Shown here piece after piece: positions 37,870 through 47,629 of a stretch of DNA of 64,000 bases (position 1 is its first letter; each line of letters begins with the position of its first letter). Below the pieces are notes generated by a model. That model had not been told where the DNA came from, made no database searches, and saw only the letters and a program-made list of their open reading frames with translations. This DNA comes from Oenococcus sp. UCMA 16435 (GTDB lineage Bacteria > Bacillota > Bacilli > Lactobacillales > Lactobacillaceae): positions 124,001 to 188,000 of the forward strand of contig CP030868.2 in assembly GCA_004010835.2 (NCBI GenBank), given 5' to 3'. The position numbers were made by a program, and so were the translations under genes.

Positions 37870-39156
37870 CTAATCGTAATAAGTATCAAACCGACTTTCA
37901 ATCGCGCGAGCATGTCCCTCTAGCCCCTCGACGCGGGCCAAGGTAGTAATTGCTGACGCTTCTTTAGCTAATGCTGCTTTTGTATATTGAATAAATGATG
38001 TTCGCTTAATAAAATCATAGACACCCAATGGCGATGAGAACCGTGCCGTTCCACTAGTAGGCAGGATGTGATTGGGTCCTGCAATGTAATCGCCAAGTGG
38101 TTCAGACGCGTATTTCCCTAAGAAAACCGAACCTGCATTCCGAATCAGGTGTAGGTATTGCGTTGGATTAGCTAGCTGAACTTCTAAGTGTTCTGGTGCT
38201 ACCGTGTTCATCAACGTAAACATGTCGGACACTTGATTTACTACGGCGATGAAACCTTTTTCTTTTACCGAAGCACTGGCAATCGTTGTACGTGGTAATA
38301 CTTTCAACTGACGGTCAACATTATCACTCACGGATTGAGCCAGCGTAAGACTATTCGTAACTAGAATTGGTCGCGCCCGCTTATCGTGTTCCGCTTGGCT
38401 TAATAAATCAGCAGCCAGTTGCTTAGGATCGGCAGTATCATCAGCAATAATGCCAATTTCCGATGGACCTGCCACCATGTCGATGGCGACTTGGCCGAAA
38501 ACTTGCTTTTTGGCAGTTGCAACAAAGATATTGCCGGGGCCAATAATTTTATCGACAGCCGGAATCGATTTAGTTCCATATGCTAGAGCAGCGATGGCTT
38601 AAGCCCCACCAACTTGATAAATTGCATCAACGCCCGCAATTTTGGCAGCTGCCAGCACGGCGGGGTTAATGCCATTCTTCTGCGGCGGTGTGACCATAAT
38701 CACCTCTTTGACGCCTGCAATTTTGGCAGGTAATGCACTCATTAACAAAGTCGATGGATAAGCAGCAGTCCCACCTGGTACATATAAACCGACCCGTTTT
38801 AAAGGCAGTAGTTTTTGTCCACGCAATACCCCGACTTGTTCGGCATCGACAAATCCCACTGCCTTTTCCTTCTCGTGAAAACTAGTAATGTTACGTTTAG
38901 CAAGCAGCAGGGCATCTTTAACTTGTAGTTCTAATTCGTTGTACGCCGTATCGATCACACTTTGCGGTAGTTTAAAATCGGCAACTGTGATGTTATCGAA
39001 TTGCTGTTCATAATCCTTAACCGCAGCGTCGCCCTTAGCGATGACGTTAATGATAATGTCTCGCACAGTGGCTTCAACTTTTAAGTCCGTTAATTGTTGG
39101 GTTTTCTTTTGGACTAGTTTAATTAAACTAGGTAGGTCTTCATTAATAATTTTCAT
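37870..39156 (-). pseudogene. hisD: Histidinol dehydrogenase interrupted by one in-frame stop
   Basis: HisD oxidises histidinol to histidine in the last two steps. The frame is open from ATG 39156 to 37870 (428 codons) except for one TAA at 38598-38596, within the conserved motif GGAQAIAALAYGT, where Gln (CAA) reads TAA. The N-terminal part has GLYVPGGTAAYPS. The part after the stop continues in frame with IIGPGNIFVATAKKQVFG, VAGPSEIGIIAD and PEHLEVQ. A single C-to-T change explains the lesion. Unless the stop is read through or is an error, the strain cannot finish histidine synthesis with this gene. Confidence 0.92.
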
Positions 39157-39812
39157 GGCTTAAGCTCCTTTATTTTCAGTGGTTCCACAACATTAGCTAG
39201 GCGATCAACTAAGTCAAAGATAGCCTGTTGCTGTTGTTTAAGTGCTAACCGGTTCACAACCAGGCGCGTTGAAACGAGTTGCAAGTAATCATAAATTTTT
39301 AAATTATTCTCGTTTAGCGTCGTGCCGGTTTCAGTGATATCAACAATGGCATCCGCCAAGCCGGTCAATGGTGCTAGTTCAACCGAACCTTCGATTTTAA
39401 CAATTTCAACATCCTGACCAAGCTGGTCGAAATAACGCTGCGTAATTAATGGATACTTAGTACCAATAATTTTGCGCCGCGGTGCCAGCGGATCAAAATC
39501 AGCGGTTGAAGCCAAAACGAACTGGCACCGACCCACGACTAGATCAAGTAATTCATACTGTGTGCTCTGATGTTCAGCCAAGATATCGCTACCGACAATC
39601 CCGATATCTGCTGCCCCACGTTCCAAAAAAGTCGTAACATCCGGTCCTTTCGCTAAAATAAACTCATATGGTTGTTGCTTAGAATCAAAGATTAACCGAC
39701 GCTGTTTATGCCGAACCTGGGTACAATCAATACCTGCTGCTTCCAAAAGCGGCAATACTTCCTGTTCAACGCGTCCTTTTGTCAGAGCAATTTTTAAACG
39801 TTTCTCATTCAT
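39153..39812 (-). CDS. hisG: ATP phosphoribosyltransferase, short catalytic form
   Basis: HisG starts the pathway from ATP and PRPP. At 219 residues it is the short form, which lacks the regulatory C-terminal domain and needs HisZ. Visible segments are LTKGRVEQEVLPLL, ERGAADIGIVGSD and the PRPP loop DAIVDITETGTTL. It overlaps hisD by 4 nt and hisZ by 8 nt. Confidence 0.95.
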   Translation of the reverse strand: MNEKRLKIALTKGRVEQEVLPLLEAAGIDCTQVRHKQRRLIFDSKQQPYEFILAKGPDVTTFLERGAADIGIVGSDILAEHQSTQYELLDLVVGRCQFVLASTADFDPLAPRRKIIGTKYPLITQRYFDQLGQDVEIVKIEGSVELAPLTGLADAIVDITETGTTLNENNLKIYDYLQLVSTRLVVNRLALKQQQQAIFDLVDRLANVVEPLKIKELKP

Positions 39813-40956
39813 TCGGTGTGCCTCTCGTCAAATCGACTAACTGGGCATCAAATCGTTCAGCTTGCGCTTGTGCTTGCGCCAAAGACTCCGCTAAACTTAA
39901 CGTAACTTGTGAATGCTCCGCGAGATATTTTTCAGTTGCCGGCCACTGATCAGTTTCAAAATAAAGCAAGGTCGGCTGATTTGTTTGGGACTGTTTAGCG
40001 GCCAACGTTGTTAACAAATCAACGTTAAGGCCTATACCAACCGCAGGTTCTGATTGTGCCTGGAAGTTAGACAGCAATTGATCGTAACGTCCACCACTGA
40101 ATAAATAACCGCCACCTGCTTGCGAATAGCCCCGAAAAGTCAAACCGGTGTAATACTTTTGCGGTGCTTGACTACTGAGATCAAGTGAAACAGCTTGATG
40201 CGGCATCGTTTGTTGCATCCATCTCACCACTTTTTTCAACCGCTGAATACCTGGTTGGACATTAACTGATAACGGGGCCGCTGCTATGCGCTTAAAGATG
40301 GCTTGTGGTTGGCTAAATAATCGTGGCCAAGCTTTGAGAAATGGATAAATAGTTCGTTGCCGATAAGCCGAGATCAATGTTTGATATCGCGGAATCTTTT
40401 TATCGAATAAAGTTTGCAAGATGGCCGCTTGAATTTGTTGATTGGTTGTTAAACTGGCCACAATTTGCTGGGCAAACTGAGCATCACCTAACTCAATTTC
40501 AACTGTATCGGCGATTAGTTCGGTGCTTAACTGATGGGCAATTGTCAAACACTCAAATTCTGCTTTTAGTGAAGCATAACCAATCAGCTCAACGCCAGCC
40601 TGCGTTATCTGGTTATAAGAACCTGATAGCTGGCGACTAACACGGAAAATATCTCCAACATAACAAAATTTTTGTGGAAGTGGCACTTTAGTAGCACTAA
40701 TAAATCGTGCAATCGGCAAGGTTAAATCCGGACGCAAAACTAAAGTGCGACCATTATTACTCAGTAAACGATAAAACTGGTAATTACCCATCTGGTATGG
40801 GTCAAAGACTGCTTCATTTTCTAATAACGGCGTTGTAATCGGTGCTAGCCCGCGTTGTTTAAAATGGGCCTGGATCGCCTCAATCAATTGTTGCTTTGTA
40901 CGAGCCCGAGCGCCAAATTCGTCACGCGTTCCTAATGGTAATAAATGTTGTAACAT
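39805..40956 (-). CDS. hisZ: ATP phosphoribosyltransferase regulatory subunit
   Basis: HisZ is a histidyl-tRNA synthetase paralogue that lacks tRNA charging and allosterically controls short HisG. The 383 residues show class II synthetase-like motif 2 (LRPDLTLPIARF) and GGRYDQLLSNF, while the anticodon-binding domain is missing. It is the first gene after the His T-box. Confidence 0.93.
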   Translation of the reverse strand: MLQHLLPLGTRDEFGARARTKQQLIEAIQAHFKQRGLAPITTPLLENEAVFDPYQMGNYQFYRLLSNNGRTLVLRPDLTLPIARFISATKVPLPQKFCYVGDIFRVSRQLSGSYNQITQAGVELIGYASLKAEFECLTIAHQLSTELIADTVEIELGDAQFAQQIVASLTTNQQIQAAILQTLFDKKIPRYQTLISAYRQRTIYPFLKAWPRLFSQPQAIFKRIAAAPLSVNVQPGIQRLKKVVRWMQQTMPHQAVSLDLSSQAPQKYYTGLTFRGYSQAGGGYLFSGGRYDQLLSNFQAQSEPAVGIGLNVDLLTTLAAKQSQTNQPTLLYFETDQWPATEKYLAEHSQVTLSLAESLAQAQAQAERFDAQLVDLTRGTPNE

Positions 40957-41032
40957 CTTAACGCCTCCTAAAACGTTGTTATTTAACCAATTCGCCTGCT
41001 AATAAACTCTCAATTTCATTAATTGATAAAAC

Positions 41033-41282
41033 AAAAACGCCCTCTTAGCAAGTTTGCTAAAAGGACGTTTTCACGTGGTTCCACCTTATTTCGTTCGCTG
41101 CTCACACAGCGAACCTCATGTTGACAAAAAGTCAACTTGGATAACGAAACCAATTCGGCTAGGGCTAATACAAGCAGTTCACCCTAGCGGTTCATAGATG
41201 TGTTTTCATTAAGTCTATCTGCCCGATTCGCAGCTACTCGGACTCTCTGGATGAGGAAAACTTAATTACTTTTTCTAATCAC
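41033..41282 (-). promoter_or_regulatory. T-box riboswitch, histidine specifier (CAC)
   Basis: On the minus strand the T-box motif AAGGTGGAACCACG is at 41074-41087, followed by a terminator stem (41033-41073, AAACGTCCTTTTAGCAA with its complement) and a T run. At the base of stem I, TAGA-AAAAGTA (41277 down) faces CAC-A-TCTA, with the specifier CAC at 41202-41200. CAC is a His codon, matching the operon it controls. Confidence 0.93.
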
Positions 41283-41324
41283 AACCGTTTATTAAAATTT
41301 GATTAGTTATTTAATTTAATGTTT

Positions 41325-41353
41325 ATTCTAGTGAGTAAGTTTGGAAATGTCAA
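41325..41353 (-). promoter_or_regulatory. Promoter of the his operon
   Basis: On the minus strand TTGACA (41353-41348) and TAGAAT (41330-41325) are 17 bp apart, just upstream of the T-box. The -35 box overlaps the hisK stop codon. Confidence 0.9.
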
Positions 41354-42195
41354 TCGTTAATTAATTTTTTTACCAAGTGTTGGCCACGACCAACGCTCAT
41401 AACATCATGGGCATCTGAACCGTAGACCAGCGGAATATCCAGCTTTCGAGCATGCCTTAAAATCTGCTTTCCAGGGTAAAAATCATTACAAAATGGCTTG
41501 TATAGCCCAGCTAAATTTAAATCTAATTCCCGTTGTTGCTGATGAATCAGATTTAAAATTTGATCTATTATTGCCAAATTGTCCGTATTCAAAGGATCTG
41601 TTAACCCAAAAAAATCTTGATACTTTCGCACTAAACTCATGTGTCCAATACGTTGCGGGGCGTAATTTCCTAGGTCAGCACGTACAGATGCAAGTACTGT
41701 TTTGTAGTATTGCGCAAATACCCGTTGTGGTTGTGCTAACCATTTTCCAAAGCCCGTTTTAAAATCATCTGTCGACATATCTATGCACCAAAAATGGTCG
41801 TCACGCCCCTGCATAAAATGCACTGATAAAATATTTTCCTGAGTCTGTGTACCGTAAACATCCAAAAAGTGTCGCGTCCAAGCCACATGATCAGGTAAAA
41901 AATCAACCTCAAAGCCAACCGAAATATCAAGTTGATTAGCGTATTTGTGTTGTAACCCGTTGGCTAACCGCAAGTAGTCATCGACTTGGTCTAAGCGTAA
42001 AGCAGCCTCTTTAAACCCCGCTGGAGTTCCCGCGTATTGAGCTGCAAATTCCGGTGACAACGGTGCATGTTCGGTAATGCAATAGCGCTGCATTCCAAGC
42101 TGAATCGCTCTTTGAATCATTTGTTCAGTAGATTCCCCACTGCCGTGCGGGCATAATTCGGTATGGGTATGACCGTCCATTAACATTTTACTCAC
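41350..42195 (-). CDS. hisK: Histidinol-phosphatase, PHP family
   Basis: HisK removes phosphate from histidinol phosphate. The 281-residue PHP-fold protein has metal-binding HTHTELCPHG, CITEHAPL, GFEVDF and YGSDAHD motifs. It lies upstream of the his promoter, so it is transcribed separately or from readthrough of topA's end. It completes the operon's enzyme set except for the damaged hisD. Confidence 0.93.
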   Translation of the reverse strand: MSKMLMDGHTHTELCPHGSGESTEQMIQRAIQLGMQRYCITEHAPLSPEFAAQYAGTPAGFKEAALRLDQVDDYLRLANGLQHKYANQLDISVGFEVDFLPDHVAWTRHFLDVYGTQTQENILSVHFMQGRDDHFWCIDMSTDDFKTGFGKWLAQPQRVFAQYYKTVLASVRADLGNYAPQRIGHMSLVRKYQDFFGLTDPLNTDNLAIIDQILNLIHQQQRELDLNLAGLYKPFCNDFYPGKQILRHARKLDIPLVYGSDAHDVMSVGRGQHLVKKLIND

Positions 42196-42256
42196 ATCAC
42201 TTTCTCATAATTTATGCTTATTCAAACATATTTTCAGCCCCCTGGCAACCTTGCCC

Positions 42257-42285
42257 AAATAAAAAGACCGGAATTTTTCCAGTCT
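42257..42285 (-). terminator. Terminator of topA
   Basis: On the minus strand AGACTGGAA and TTCCGGTCT pair (one G-U) and are followed by TTTTATTT. It lies about 100 bp after topA and before hisK. Confidence 0.8.
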
Positions 42286-42382
42286 AGTTTGCTAACTATT
42301 ATTCATTTATCATGCATTACGCTTTTACTTGAGCAACAGAATACTGGGCCAACTTTTCTGACTGACATCCAGAATTCTTTTT

Positions 42383-44383
42383 TTAGTTTGTCGTACTATC
42401 CTCTTCAGGTTTTTTAGGTTTCGTCCAACTTGCAAAATCACAATCCGGGTAGCGAGAGCATCCATAAAAAATGCGTCCTCGTTTTGTTCTTTTGACAACA
42501 ACTTCCCCAATTCCACATTTTGGACATTTCATGCCGATTTCTTCAACGATTGATTTAGTTCCATGGCAATCAGGAAAACGGGAACAAGCATAAAACTCTC
42601 CTCTTCTTGAACGGCGTATAACCATTAAGCTGCCGCATATTTCGCATAATTCAGGAGCAATTCGGTCATAAATTGGGACTTTTTCAAGATTCTCTATAGC
42701 TGCATCAACTTCTTTGCTGAATGGCTTGTAAAATTCATCAATAACTTTTTGCCATTTGACATTTCCGGTCTCGACTTTATCCAATTCATCTTCTATCTTT
42801 GAAGTAAATTGTTTGTCTGTCACCTCCGGGAATGATTTAACAACAACGTCTTGAACAATATCTCCTAAATCAGTCGGCACAATTTTCTTTTGATCAAAAC
42901 CAATATAGCCTCTTCGCTGAATTGTGTCCATTGTTGGAGCGTAAGTAGACGGCCGCCCGACTCCAAGCTCTTCTAGAGCTCTAATTAGACTAGCTTCCGT
43001 ATATCTGGCTGGTGGTTGGGTAAAATGCTGTTCAGGAAGATTATTGATCATTTGAACAAGATCGCCAATTTTAAGCGATGGCAAAATATTATTCTTAGTT
43101 GAAGATGTTTTTAAAGCTTTTGTCCAACCATCAAAAAGAACTTTGATTCCCGTAGCACGCCAAACAACTTTGTTTTGTTCAATCATTAAGGACTGATTTT
43201 CGAGTTTTTGTTCGGACATTTGGCTTGCTATAAAACGCGACCAAATCAAATTGTATAAACGATATTGGTCACGCGTTAAAATTTCTTTTAACGATTCCGG
43301 TGTCCTCTCAGCATCTGTTGGTCGGATTGCTTCATGGGCGTCCTGAACATTTTCTGATTTTTTAACCACATTGTGCCGGTGATAATATTCATTACCGAAT
43401 TTTTCGATAATGAATTTTTTAGCCATCTCTTGAGCTGTTTCGGATAGCCGGGTTGAATCAGTACGCATATAGGTGATTAAACCAACGTGACCAATTTTCG
43501 GCAAACTAATACCTTCATAAAGACCTTGAGCTATCTGCATTGTTTTTCGGGCGTGATAATTCAATTGCGAGTTAGCTGTTTGTTGAAGAGTAGAAGTTGT
43601 AAACGGATTGGGTGCATTTCGCTTGGAATCCTTTGTGGAAATATCGGTAATCTGAAAGTCTTTGTTACTATCAATTTTCTTTAAAATCTCGGAAACTGAT
43701 TGTTGATTATCTAATTTAGCCTTTTTTCCATTAGTACCGTAAAATTCGGCCGAAAACTCCTTTTTGCCGGCTTTGAAATCGGCATTCAAACTCCAATATT
43801 CCTTTGGAACAAAAGCAGCAATTTCTTTTTCTTTATCAAGAATCAAGCCAAGAGCAACTGATTGCACACGACCTGCGGATAAACCTCTTTTAACTTTTTG
43901 CCATAAAATCGGACTAATTGAATAGCCAACTAGGCGATCTAAAACACGTCGTGCTTGTTGAGCATCAACTAAATCCTGTTCGATCCCACGAGGATGCTTA
44001 AAAGCTTCTTTAACCGCCGGCTTTGTTATTTCATTGAAAGTTACTCGATTTTTCCCATCGTCCGGCAAACCGAGAATATGCCCCAAATGCCAGGCGATCG
44101 CCTCGCCTTCACGATCCGGATCTGAAGCCACGTAAACAGCCGACGCTGATTTGGCCGCTTTTTTTAGTGAATTTATTAATGGAGCTTTCCCACGAATATT
44201 AATGTATCTTGGCTCATAATTGTGTTCGGTGTCAACACCTAATTGCGATTTTGGTAAATCACGAATATGGCCCATTGAGGCCAAAACTTCGTAATCCTTT
44301 CCCAAATAATTTTCAATCGTGCGAGCCTTAGCCGGACTTTCTACAATTACTAACTTCTTTGCTTTTTTCTTTTTAGTTACCAC
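42383..44383 (-). CDS. topA: DNA topoisomerase I
   Basis: TopA relaxes negative supercoils. The 666 residues include the TOPRIM segment VIVESPAKARTIENYLG, DPDREGEAIAWHL, and the active-site Tyr in GLITYMRTDSTRLS. Two C-terminal zinc ribbons are visible (CEICG...CSRFPDC and CPKCG...CSRYPDC), fewer than in many enzymes. It follows dprA, as in relatives. Confidence 0.95.
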   Translation of the reverse strand: MVTKKKKAKKLVIVESPAKARTIENYLGKDYEVLASMGHIRDLPKSQLGVDTEHNYEPRYINIRGKAPLINSLKKAAKSASAVYVASDPDREGEAIAWHLGHILGLPDDGKNRVTFNEITKPAVKEAFKHPRGIEQDLVDAQQARRVLDRLVGYSISPILWQKVKRGLSAGRVQSVALGLILDKEKEIAAFVPKEYWSLNADFKAGKKEFSAEFYGTNGKKAKLDNQQSVSEILKKIDSNKDFQITDISTKDSKRNAPNPFTTSTLQQTANSQLNYHARKTMQIAQGLYEGISLPKIGHVGLITYMRTDSTRLSETAQEMAKKFIIEKFGNEYYHRHNVVKKSENVQDAHEAIRPTDAERTPESLKEILTRDQYRLYNLIWSRFIASQMSEQKLENQSLMIEQNKVVWRATGIKVLFDGWTKALKTSSTKNNILPSLKIGDLVQMINNLPEQHFTQPPARYTEASLIRALEELGVGRPSTYAPTMDTIQRRGYIGFDQKKIVPTDLGDIVQDVVVKSFPEVTDKQFTSKIEDELDKVETGNVKWQKVIDEFYKPFSKEVDAAIENLEKVPIYDRIAPELCEICGSLMVIRRSRRGEFYACSRFPDCHGTKSIVEEIGMKCPKCGIGEVVVKRTKRGRIFYGCSRYPDCDFASWTKPKKPEEDSTTN

Positions 44384-44424
44384 GAATAACAGTCTACACT
44401 AGCTGTCAAGTTTCTAAATTGGTA

Positions 44425-45312
44425 TTAGTAACAAATTATTTCGTTTAAAATGTCGTCGACTTTCAAAATGGCCTTTGCACCATCAGCGATCAATTTATTT
44501 GTCCCATTTGAATTATCATGGTTTAAATTACCTGGAACTGCCAAAACATTCCGATTTTCCTGTGTTGCATAAGCAGCAGTTATCAAACTACCCGATCTTT
44601 CCTTTGCTTCAACAACCAGCGTGGCAGAAGTTAAACCAGCCAAAATTCTGTTTCTAGCCGGAAAATGATATTGTTTCGGACGACTTTTTGGAAAATATTC
44701 CGATAACAACAAACCGTTATCGATGATTTGTCTTTGGGTAGACTGATTTTCCAGCGGGTAATTAACGTTTGTTCCGTTTCCAATAACGGCAATCGCCGTT
44801 CCCTTGTTTGACAAAACCAGTTGATGAGCGAAAACATCAATTCCTTTTGCCAATCCGGAAACAACTGTAATCCCAGCATTAATTATTTTTGGTATAAATT
44901 CCTCTAATATTTTTTTGCCATAGTCAGTCATTGTGCGTGTACCCACAATTGTTAACATTGGAGATTTAAGAAAGTTAGGATTTCCTTCATAAAACAGAAT
45001 GACCGGTGCCTGGTAAATTTCTTTTAACTGTCTTGGATACTCTTTATCACAAATAGCCAAAAATTTTAAGCTTTGATATTTTTCGTATTCATTGATAAAA
45101 TCTTCTAAAAAAACAGTATATTCTTTAACAACTGTCCCCTGTAAAAATTGATAATTTGCATATTTGGCCAGCAAATTAGTAAAATCCCTTTGGCTTAAAG
45201 GAAGATCATTTTCAGATAATTGATTATTTAATATGTACTTATAAAAATAATGTTCTTGTTGAGACGTCTTTAAGACTGCATGTAAAACAAACAAGTAATC
45301 GCGTAATTTCAT
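44425..45312 (-). CDS. dprA: DNA processing protein DprA
   Basis: DprA loads RecA on incoming single-stranded DNA during transformation. The 295 residues contain the Rossmann core VGTRTMTDYGKKI, VSGLAKGIDVFAHQ, IGNGTNVNYPLENQ and ARNRILAGLTSATLVVEAKERSGSL. Length is normal. Its presence hints at past or present competence, but no com genes are in this window. Confidence 0.94.
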   Translation of the reverse strand: MKLRDYLFVLHAVLKTSQQEHYFYKYILNNQLSENDLPLSQRDFTNLLAKYANYQFLQGTVVKEYTVFLEDFINEYEKYQSLKFLAICDKEYPRQLKEIYQAPVILFYEGNPNFLKSPMLTIVGTRTMTDYGKKILEEFIPKIINAGITVVSGLAKGIDVFAHQLVLSNKGTAIAVIGNGTNVNYPLENQSTQRQIIDNGLLLSEYFPKSRPKQYHFPARNRILAGLTSATLVVEAKERSGSLITAAYATQENRNVLAVPGNLNHDNSNGTNKLIADGAKAILKVDDILNEIICY

Positions 45313-45341
45313 ATTACCTCCTACTTATTTGATACGAATAT

Positions 45342-45971
45342 TTAAATTAGTTTTGAAATCGGGGCAAAACTTTTTCGATGAATCGGTGTAATTCCGTACT
45401 TTAAAAGCGCTTTCTTAGCTTCACTTGTCAAATATCCGGCATTACGTTCAAAACCGTATTCAGGGTATTTTTCGGCCATTTGAACCATAATTCGATCACG
45501 ATAGCATTTCGCCAAAATAGAAGCAGCTGCAACAGAATTAGACAATTGATCGCCATGAATAATTTTTAGCTGTTTCAAATTTAAATCGATATCCATTGCG
45601 TCAATCAATAAAGCATCAGGAATCTGTAAAAGATTCATAACCGATCTTTTCATAGCCAATCTAGCAGACTGATATATATTTATTTGATCTATTTCCGTTG
45701 CCGAAGCTTGACCAAAAGCATAAGAACAGGATGAATTTTTTATTCTCTCTTCCAATAAAAGTCGTTGTTTTTTATTAAAACGCTTCGAATCATATGTTTC
45801 GGATACATTAAAATCGGTTGATAAAATACAAGAACAAGCAACAACTGGTCCTGCAACACAGCCCCTTCCAACTTCGTCGATTCCAGCAATAATTCGATAT
45901 CCTTCGTTTTTTAATTCATTTTCAAACTTAAAACGAGTTTTAAAAGAGATGCTTATCTCATTCAGCTTCAT
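45342..45971 (-). CDS. rnhB: Ribonuclease HII
   Basis: RNase HII nicks RNA in DNA, including single ribonucleotides. The 209 residues contain IAGIDEVGRGCVAGPVV with the first catalytic Asp-Glu pair, then DAMDIDL and KIIHGDQLSNSVAAASILAK. It lies 2 bp after rbgA in the dprA cluster. Confidence 0.95.
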   Translation of the reverse strand: MKLNEISISFKTRFKFENELKNEGYRIIAGIDEVGRGCVAGPVVACSCILSTDFNVSETYDSKRFNKKQRLLLEERIKNSSCSYAFGQASATEIDQINIYQSARLAMKRSVMNLLQIPDALLIDAMDIDLNLKQLKIIHGDQLSNSVAAASILAKCYRDRIMVQMAEKYPEYGFERNAGYLTSEAKKALLKYGITPIHRKSFAPISKLI

Positions 45972-45972
45972 A

Positions 45973-46821
45973 TTAATTATCTAAATAATCATCACCATAA
46001 AAATCAAGTGATATCAGCCCAAATTTGCCGCTTCTAAAGTCATTTATCAATCGTTGACTAGCACTTTCAAAATCCTGCCGCAGGCCTAATTGACTGGTTA
46101 TAGACATCAAAGCAGCGACCGGGTTATCTAAAGGAAAATGGCTTATTTTATAACGAGTTGCGATCGCAGTTGGATAATTTTTTTGAAGAAAAGAAATTAA
46201 CCAAAGAGCTAAATCGTCGGATGCCAACAAATTATCTTTTATTCCACCTAGAATTCCTATTTTTGTAGCAATCTCCTGATCCTCGAATTTTGGCCAAAGC
46301 AATCCTGGTGTGTCCAAAAAAACAAGGTTATAACGGGTTCTAATCCAATACAGAAAATGAGTAACTCCTGGTTTGTTAGCTGTCCTGGCAATATTTTTAC
46401 CGGCTAAATGATTAATAAAAGTCGATTTACCAACATTCGGTGTTCCGACGACCAATGCTTTTAAATTAGCAGCTATATTTTTTTCCGATAAATCAGAAAA
46501 AACAGAATTATTTTTTAATTGACGAAGAAAATCTTTTGAAAGAACACCCATTTTTGCATCAGTCGTCAAAATACCGGAAAATTTGTCTTTATTACCGTTA
46601 ATGAATTTCGTGACTTGACGAGGATCCGCTAAGTCGATTTTGTTTAAAACAAGAAAAACCGGTTTTACAGAAATCATCTCCATAATTTGTGGATTTTGAG
46701 TCGTCTGAGGGGCACGGGCATCAACGATTTCCAAACTAAAATCAACTAATTTCATCTGTTCGCCAATTTCTCGAATCGTTTTTGCCATATGGCCCGGAAA
46801 CCATTGAATTTGTTGTGTCAT
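45973..46821 (-). CDS. rbgA: Ribosome biogenesis GTPase RbgA (YlqF)
   Basis: RbgA assists 50S subunit maturation. The start at 46821 begins MTQQIQWFPGHMAKT, the family signature, and shares ATGA with the yozE stop; a frame from 46854 is longer without a signal. GTPase motifs are circularly permuted: LNKIDL precedes GTPNVGKSTFIN and DTPG. Confidence 0.95.
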   Translation of the reverse strand: MTQQIQWFPGHMAKTIREIGEQMKLVDFSLEIVDARAPQTTQNPQIMEMISVKPVFLVLNKIDLADPRQVTKFINGNKDKFSGILTTDAKMGVLSKDFLRQLKNNSVFSDLSEKNIAANLKALVVGTPNVGKSTFINHLAGKNIARTANKPGVTHFLYWIRTRYNLVFLDTPGLLWPKFEDQEIATKIGILGGIKDNLLASDDLALWLISFLQKNYPTAIATRYKISHFPLDNPVAALMSITSQLGLRQDFESASQRLINDFRSGKFGLISLDFYGDDYLDN

Positions 46822-47048
46822 AATTCTTCCTCCGAAGCAAGAAAGCGCCGCCAAGCTTCATCGAATACCTCCATGCTCATTAAATAAGTTGCATTTTCTT
46901 CTAAATATTTTGAGATTTCATCAAAATTCTGTGACTGTTTAGGGAATTCTGAATCAAAAAAAGCTGCGTTGGCAAATTCTTGGACTTCGTCCGCATTTTC
47001 TGGTTTTCTCTGCGTCATTAACCACTCGTAAAAACCCCGACTTCTCAT
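46818..47048 (-). CDS. YozE-like (UPF0346) protein
   Basis: The 76-residue protein starts RGFYEWLMTQR and contains LMSMEVFDEAWRRF, which matches the YozE SAM-like family. Function is unknown. It overlaps its neighbours by 4 nt on both sides. Confidence 0.8.
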   Translation of the reverse strand: MRSRGFYEWLMTQRKPENADEVQEFANAAFFDSEFPKQSQNFDEISKYLEENATYLMSMEVFDEAWRRFLASEEEL

Positions 47049-47629
47049 TTTAAACCACCTTGAAAAATTATTTTGTTTTCGGGAAGATTAATCGTTTTAG
47101 CTTTAAAAGCTAATAAATTACCTGTTTTCATTTTTGCTAGATTTATCGATATATCCTTTTTCGACGGATCGATACCAATAAAGCTCGGTAGACTTGTTGT
47201 TGCTTTGATATAACTCATTACCGTCCCAATCGGCAGTGGCATAGAACCAGCCACCAATTTTTTAGCTTCTAGTAAAACGTTACCGTTCTTTGTAACGCTC
47301 GGATCGAAAGCTACGCCTACATTAAGTTTGGATCCAAGAAATTTTATATCACCGTATACATAAACCTGTTTGGAATCGGCTGAAATTGATAAGTTTTTTA
47401 TCTTTTGCTCCTTAAGGAATTTAGCTGAAATTGCATTCACTTGTTTTCTAGTTAATACAACATTAAAAGTTGCATCGCTATCACGAATTGATGAATGGGA
47501 ATCTGTCGATTGATAGCTGTCACTGAAAAGAGCTAAAAATACAGCAAAAATCGTTATTAAAATAATCGCAAATAACGACCAAAATGCCCAAAACCATTTA
47601 TTTTTTTTAATCTTTATTTTTTTTGCCAT
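47045..47629 (-). CDS. YpmS-like membrane-anchored protein (DUF2140)
   Basis: The 194 residues begin with a Lys-rich tail and one membrane helix (WFWAFWSLFAIILITIFAVFLAL), followed by an outside domain with VLLEAKKLVAGSMPLPIGTV typical of YpmS. Function is unknown. It overlaps the SGNH lipase gene by 16 nt, a pairing also seen in Bacillus (ypmR-ypmS). Confidence 0.82.
   Translation of the reverse strand: MAKKIKIKKNKWFWAFWSLFAIILITIFAVFLALFSDSYQSTDSHSSIRDSDATFNVVLTRKQVNAISAKFLKEQKIKNLSISADSKQVYVYGDIKFLGSKLNVGVAFDPSVTKNGNVLLEAKKLVAGSMPLPIGTVMSYIKATTSLPSFIGIDPSKKDISINLAKMKTGNLLAFKAKTINLPENKIIFQGGLK

Noticed and set aside
42196..42382. A T-box or other riboswitch for hisK
   Set aside because: Only the topA terminator is seen; no T-box motif or specifier-like stem is present.
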